A model generated the notes under the pieces. It was not told where the DNA came from. It made no database searches and worked only from the letters and a program-made list of their open reading frames with translations. This document shows positions 6,276-9,256 of a stretch of 9,256 nt of DNA, one piece after another (position 1 is the stretch's first letter; each line of letters begins with the position of its first letter). The DNA is taken from contig JACQQP010000185.1 in the NCBI GenBank assembly GCA_016206945.1, positions 1 to 9,256 on the forward strand, read 5' to 3'. The stretch is from Candidatus Omnitrophota bacterium. Its GTDB lineage: Bacteria; Omnitrophota; Omnitrophia; Omnitrophales; Danuiimicrobiaceae. A program made the position numbers and the translations under genes.

Positions 6276-6923
6276 ATGAAAGAGATGAAAAATAGAGTAG
6301 TTGGAGTTGTGCAAACAGCAGTTGTCATATGGACTTTATTGGTTCCAGCGGGTGCAGCTTATGCGGTACTTATCGATTTCGATACGTACCCCGATAACTC
6401 GCCCGTGCCATCAGGCCCAAACGTGTTTGACCAGTGGGCCTCGCTAGGAGTGAAGTTTTTCGATGCGGCTAATAACGGACCAGCCTTCGCTGTTTCGAGC
6501 GGATGCTCGTTGTCTGCGCCGAACCACGTCGCCGGTAGCGTGAGTGCTACGGTTGTGTCGGTTTTCGTCGATCCAATCACCGGCGATCCGGCACTAACTG
6601 ATTCTGCTGGCACAGCCCAAGACCTGTGCTGGGCGCCTGGCGAAGGAATTGACATGCGGGCTTACGATATCAACGGAAACCTGCTGGGACAATTCTTTAA
6701 TGCAGGGCCTGGAAGTAGCTTCACATTTAATTATCCAGAGCCTATTATTGCTCGATTAGAAATGGATGTCGTGGGTCAAGGCATTGACAATTTCACGTTT
6801 AACCCGCCTGTTCCTATTCAATCCACCAACGGGGTGATTCCCGAGCCTTCTACCCTCCTGCTCTTGAGTCTTGGCGGCGGGCTTGGTCTTGGATTCCGGA
6901 GTCGCCGTCAGAAGCGAAGCTAG
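6276..6923 (+). CDS. PEP-CTERM sorting domain secreted protein
   Basis: Role: an exported protein handled by an exosortase; the mature part is of unknown function. Seen: 215 residues. The signal peptide has a basic start MKEMKNR, a hydrophobic core and a likely cleavage after GAAYA (residue 30). The mature part is acidic, rich in Asp, Gly, Pro and Ser, with two cysteines (SSGCSLS and QDLCWAP), and looks like a beta-rich extracellular domain of the kind often attached to this tail. The C-terminus is the complete sorting signal: PEP (189-191), then a glycine- and leucine-rich membrane segment and the basic end FRSRRQKRS. Start: an in-frame ATG at 6261 exists, but AGGA at 6264-6267 stands 8 bases before the ATG at 6276, which is therefore preferred. 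Stands alone on the plus strand behind a -24/-12 promoter candidate. No exosortase gene is in the window, so it must be encoded elsewhere. Confidence 0.85.
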   Translation: MKEMKNRVVGVVQTAVVIWTLLVPAGAAYAVLIDFDTYPDNSPVPSGPNVFDQWASLGVKFFDAANNGPAFAVSSGCSLSAPNHVAGSVSATVVSVFVDPITGDPALTDSAGTAQDLCWAPGEGIDMRAYDINGNLLGQFFNAGPGSSFTFNYPEPIIARLEMDVVGQGIDNFTFNPPVPIQSTNGVIPEPSTLLLLSLGGGLGLGFRSRRQKRS

Positions 6924-7016
6924 TGCTTCCTTTTTCACTACGAACGGTGTCTGCCGGCTGCGCCATTTTCCAATTGCGCCCCCCGTCTTTGGGGAAGAGT
7001 GTGTAACGTCAGGGAG

Positions 7017-7178
7017 TCAAGCAGATGGATGAGATGAGCTTTTGCGCTTCTCGGCAGTTTTGAGCTTCGCGGTTTCAATCTCAAAGGCACGCTTAAACTT
7101 TTTGTCCTTTTGGAGAGCTTCGTTAAGGTCGGGCTCGAATTTCTTGAATACGCGTTTCTTTTGCTTCTGATTTTTCAT
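7017..7178 (-). CDS. Short lysine-rich hypothetical protein downstream of darG
   Basis: A 53-codon ORF starts 26 bp after the darG stop on the same strand: MKNQKQKKRVFKKFEPDLNE, then ALQKDKKFKRAFEIETAKLK, ending SSSHPSA. It is highly charged and predicted helical. The KKFEPDLNEALQKDKKFKRA part recalls the short helical leader that precedes the helix-turn-helix in some XRE-type antitoxins, but no helix-turn-helix follows in any frame. It could be a stub of such a gene, a genuine small protein, or a chance ORF. No Shine-Dalgarno sequence is visible. The stretch 6924-7016 has nothing convincing. Confidence 0.4.
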   Translation of the reverse strand: MKNQKQKKRVFKKFEPDLNEALQKDKKFKRAFEIETAKLKTAEKRKSSSHPSA

Positions 7179-7204
7179 CGTGGAAATGGGAAACGTTTTT
7201 GTTC

Positions 7205-8326
7205 CTAAGCTACTTCTTCTGGGACGGGAAGGTTTCGGCTTGGCGCAACATTCAGCCAGCCGAGGGCAGCTAAATTTCTAATCGTGAGAGCGATTTCCTC
7301 GTGGTCAAGCGGGGGTTTTCTGCGCTGTTTCCAGGCTAATACAGATTTTAGAACATCGTCTTCGGAGATTTTCCCTCCGTTTTTCTGATGAAGTTCGTTC
7401 GCCACAAAAAGCACGGTTGCTACAATTTCGGCTTTTGCCGTGTCGCTCACCCGCATAAACAAATCCGTAATCTTTTCCAAAACCGAGTCCCAATTTTTCA
7501 ACTGGTCGTCGAACGCTTTTCTGGCGTCCTGAAATGTTCGGCCTACTTTAACAGAAAACATTTTTTTCCCCAAACGTTCTTCGTAAATGAGCCCATTGTT
7601 AACGAGACTCGTAACCACATTTTTCAACTCAGAAGAAAAAGGACCAAAACTGCCTCTGGTGTATTGCAAGGTTGTTGGCAGTCCTTCCTCAGTTGCTACG
7701 TAAGCGATTTTTTGAAACATCGTTCGCCCGATAGTCGGATGATACTTTTGGCTTTCTATCCTGTTCAAAATCTCAACCAACGCCACCCATGCGGGCTTAA
7801 CTCGCTCCATCCTCTGCGACGCGCTATGGCCATTTGTCGTGAGCGCTTCTTCCTCAAGAAATTCGATTTGAAGCTCTTCGTGAGGTGTGCCATAAGGAGC
7901 GTATAGCTCAATGGGAATATCAAGACGATTTAAGTAACGGTAAAGTGTCGGGCCGACAATATGCCACTCTAATTGACCTTGCCCGCATCCAAGCGGAGGA
8001 ACAGCGATAGAAGTAATCCCCCACGCCTCATAATTTCGATTCAAAAACTGAAGCCCACGGACAATATCATCAAGCCGTGCCACTGAGCGCCAATGGTCTT
8101 TTGTGGGGAAATTCAAAATCCAGGGCTCTTGCCCTTTGTAAAGATACGGGACTCCCAACTTCGCTTCGCGGCGCTCGCAACGAGCCAAATAATCAGCATA
8201 CATTTCAGGAAATTGCTTCTTAAATTCCAAAGCGAGCCCTTTTCCCATCACGCCGACGCAATTAATGGTGTTGACGATAGTTTGGGCTTTTGATTTAAAA
8301 ATATCTCCGATCAGCACTTTAATCAT
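7205..8326 (-). CDS. darG: DarG: DNA ADP-ribosyl glycohydrolase antitoxin
   Basis: Role: antitoxin of the DarTG system. Its macrodomain removes ADP-ribose that DarT attaches to thymidine in single-stranded DNA, and its C-terminal domain binds and blocks DarT. Seen: 373 residues. The N-terminal macrodomain (about 1-155) has GDIFKSKAQTIVNTINCVGV with Asn22, VMGKGLALEFKK (26-37), NFPTKDHWR (72-80) with Lys76 at the position of the catalytic lysine, and the glycine-rich loop PPLGCGQGQLEW (110-121). The C-terminal part (about 175-373) has the DarG-type helical pattern, including the RTMFQKIAYVATEEGLPTT region. All key residues are present, so the gene looks functional. It starts 13 bp after the stop of the darT remnant, the usual toxin-first order. 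A weak GAGA is the only ribosome binding site candidate, which would fit translational coupling to darT. Confidence 0.92.
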   Translation of the reverse strand: MIKVLIGDIFKSKAQTIVNTINCVGVMGKGLALEFKKQFPEMYADYLARCERREAKLGVPYLYKGQEPWILNFPTKDHWRSVARLDDIVRGLQFLNRNYEAWGITSIAVPPLGCGQGQLEWHIVGPTLYRYLNRLDIPIELYAPYGTPHEELQIEFLEEEALTTNGHSASQRMERVKPAWVALVEILNRIESQKYHPTIGRTMFQKIAYVATEEGLPTTLQYTRGSFGPFSSELKNVVTSLVNNGLIYEERLGKKMFSVKVGRTFQDARKAFDDQLKNWDSVLEKITDLFMRVSDTAKAEIVATVLFVANELHQKNGGKISEDDVLKSVLAWKQRRKPPLDHEEIALTIRNLAALGWLNVAPSRNLPVPEEVA

Positions 8327-8339
8327 AACGAAGTCTCAA

Positions 8340-8926
8340 TCATTTGAAAAATAAATGGGCGTCAATATCAACAGAGTAGCTACCAGTTATTTGGACAAGG
8401 TCTTTTTTCATATCTATATTCGGCACATAAAGACCAAGAATGAAGCGGGTTTCAACTTTGTTCGGCACCAAAACTTCGGCGCATTTGACTCTCGTATTGA
8501 TATATTGTTCTATCGGATTGTTATCAGTCCAGTTTTCTGCGAAAACTAAATCTTTAACGACCCTTGCAAGCCCTGCTGGAGACGGCCAGAAGGCAGTCCA
8601 ACGGCTGGCTGCGTTGCCATCCGCTATGACAACCCCTGGTAAATCTAACACATCCGTGTTGACCCGCACAACAGCGAGTTTTTCGGAACGCGCCTTTTAT
8701 ACATCATAGGATTCCTGGCGCAGATGTAAAGATTGGTGTAATCGTGAAGCGGTCTGCCGTTTGGAATCACTTTCTTGGCACGTATTTTCTGCACCGCTTC
8801 CAACGCAACTGTTTTAACCTTCAGTCGTTTGGAGCCCGCGTTTGAAAGTATACCGTGCTCGAAAATTAAGGACAGATTTTCTACGGGCGTGATGTAGTGG
8901 AGTTCTGTAAGGTCGGCTCAATTCAT
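8340..8926 (-). pseudogene. darT: DarT: DNA thymidine ADP-ribosyltransferase toxin, disrupted
   Basis: Role of the intact family: transfers ADP-ribose from NAD+ to thymidine in single-stranded DNA, stopping replication. Seen on the minus strand in two frames. The first part, open from 8917 to a stop at 8645, reads LTELHYITPVENL, FEHGILSN, then AVQKIRAKKVIP with the likely catalytic Arg, LHDYTNLYICARNPMMYKRR. The second part, open from about 8696 to 8340, reads LAVVRVNTDVLDLPGVV, IADGNAAS, LVFAENWTDNNPIE and VKCAEVLVP with the catalytic Glu. Together they span the whole family (about 190 residues). Two lesions are visible: the ATG at 8924-8926 is followed by AAT and TGA (8918-8920) in frame, and a -1 type shift is needed between 8696 and 8645, most simply in the A5 run at 8679-8683. 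No other plausible start is in frame. Either a decayed toxin or sequence errors. Confidence 0.85.
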
Positions 8927-9026
8927 TTTTGCTGTCCAGGCATATCATAATGGATGTGCCCGTTCAATAAGACTTTTGTGGCAGACCGCTGAGTTTATTA
9001 GCACGGTGTTAGCACGGAAGAAACTT

Positions 9027-9223
9027 GGCTGGCTACGGTTGCCAGCCGAATTTTCTTATCTTCTTTGATTGAAAGCATTAAAAGAACTGCAGCGCGGACG
9101 GCGACATCCATAGTCGCCGCCAGCGCAGTACCAAATCATTAAGATTTGGTGCGCCCGTCCCTAAAGGGACTGCTACGTCTACGGGAAGTGGGCTGTAATA
9201 TTCCTCTCACGTATTACGAGAGG
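9027..9223. repeat. Array of five perfect hairpins upstream of darT
   Basis: The stretch 8927-9256 has no recognisable gene. It carries GGCTGGC-N7-GCCAGCC (9027-9047, extendable outward by an A-rich/T-rich imperfect stem), CGGCGAC-N7-GTCGCCG (9099-9119), ACCAAATC-attaa-GATTTGGT (9130-9150, flanked by GCGC on both sides), GTCCCT-aa-AGGGAC (9157-9170) and CCTCTC-N9-GAGAGG (9203-9223). The sequences differ from one another, so they are not copies of a single repeat. The first could terminate transcription weakly on the plus strand, as ATTTTCTT follows it. Confidence 0.65.
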
Positions 9224-9256
9224 TGCTGTACTTATATGAGACGTGCGCCCGACAGG

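Noticed and set aside
6924..7016. Intrinsic terminator between the PEP-CTERM gene and the darG operon
   Set aside because: Only weak stems (CCCC/GGGG at about 6981-6994; TAGTG/CACTA near 6920-6940) and no T tract following them on the relevant strand.
7388..7906. 172-codon plus-strand open frame
   Set aside because: It is antisense to darG, whose motifs are complete.
8645..8696. Programmed -1 ribosomal frameshifting in darT
   Set aside because: The A-rich sites TATAAAAGG and CGAAAAAC are not canonical slippery heptamers, no stimulatory hairpin is evident, and the early TGA would still prevent translation.
8918..8920. TGA as a recoded sense codon
   Set aside because: TGA ends the GH94 and ndk genes normally, so a genome-wide recoding is not supported.
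9027..9223. CRISPR array or tandem repeat
   Set aside because: The hairpin stems differ in sequence and spacing; no repeated unit exists.

Overview
The window looks like a chromosomal segment of an uncultivated Gram-negative bacterium. The evidence is a PEP-CTERM sorting tail (found only in bacteria with an outer membrane and exopolysaccharide), a lipoprotein-type solute-binding protein, a bacterial tadA, a bacterial type II tRNA-Ser, and small palindromic intergenic repeats. A Candidatus Omnitrophota-like or related lineage would fit, but this is a weak inference; nothing here fixes the taxonomy. TGA is used as an ordinary stop (GH94 gene, ndk), so there is no sign of an altered genetic code.

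Layout. Positions 1-67 hold a degenerate tandem repeat. Positions 159-4632 are a minus-strand operon read from right to left: a sigma70-type promoter (4660-4687), a nucleoside diphosphate kinase with a C-terminal tail, a sugar-type ABC solute-binding lipoprotein whose ATG overlaps the ndk stop (ATGA), then a GH94 glycoside phosphorylase. A miniature inverted-repeat element (2649-2734) lies between the last two and artificially extends the GH94 reading frame. The likely theme is carbohydrate capture outside the cell and phosphorolytic cleavage in the cytoplasm, but no permease is visible here.

Positions 4697-4918 carry two minus-strand tRNA-Ser loci. One is an intact tRNA-Ser(TGA). The other is a remnant whose anticodon arm appears to be split by a 50-bp palindromic element. 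Positions 4931-5105 are a dense set of hairpins, including two interleaved inverted repeats that cannot both form. tadA (tRNA adenosine deaminase) follows on the minus strand at 5131-5622.

Positions 5713-6260 are mostly non-coding: a weak promoter candidate for tadA, a second copy of the palindromic element, and a short plus-strand ORF with a hydrophobic segment that looks like the truncated start of a secreted protein. A well-spaced -24/-12 (sigma54-like) promoter at 6205-6220 precedes a plus-strand PEP-CTERM secreted protein at 6276-6923.

Positions 7017-8926 (minus strand) are a DarTG toxin-antitoxin locus. The antitoxin darG (macrodomain plus C-terminal domain) is intact. The toxin darT upstream is recognisable over its whole length, but it is broken by an in-frame TGA directly after its only nearby ATG and by a -1 type frameshift in the middle. 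A 53-codon lysine-rich ORF follows darG. Positions 8927-9256 have no recognisable gene and contain five consecutive perfect hairpins.
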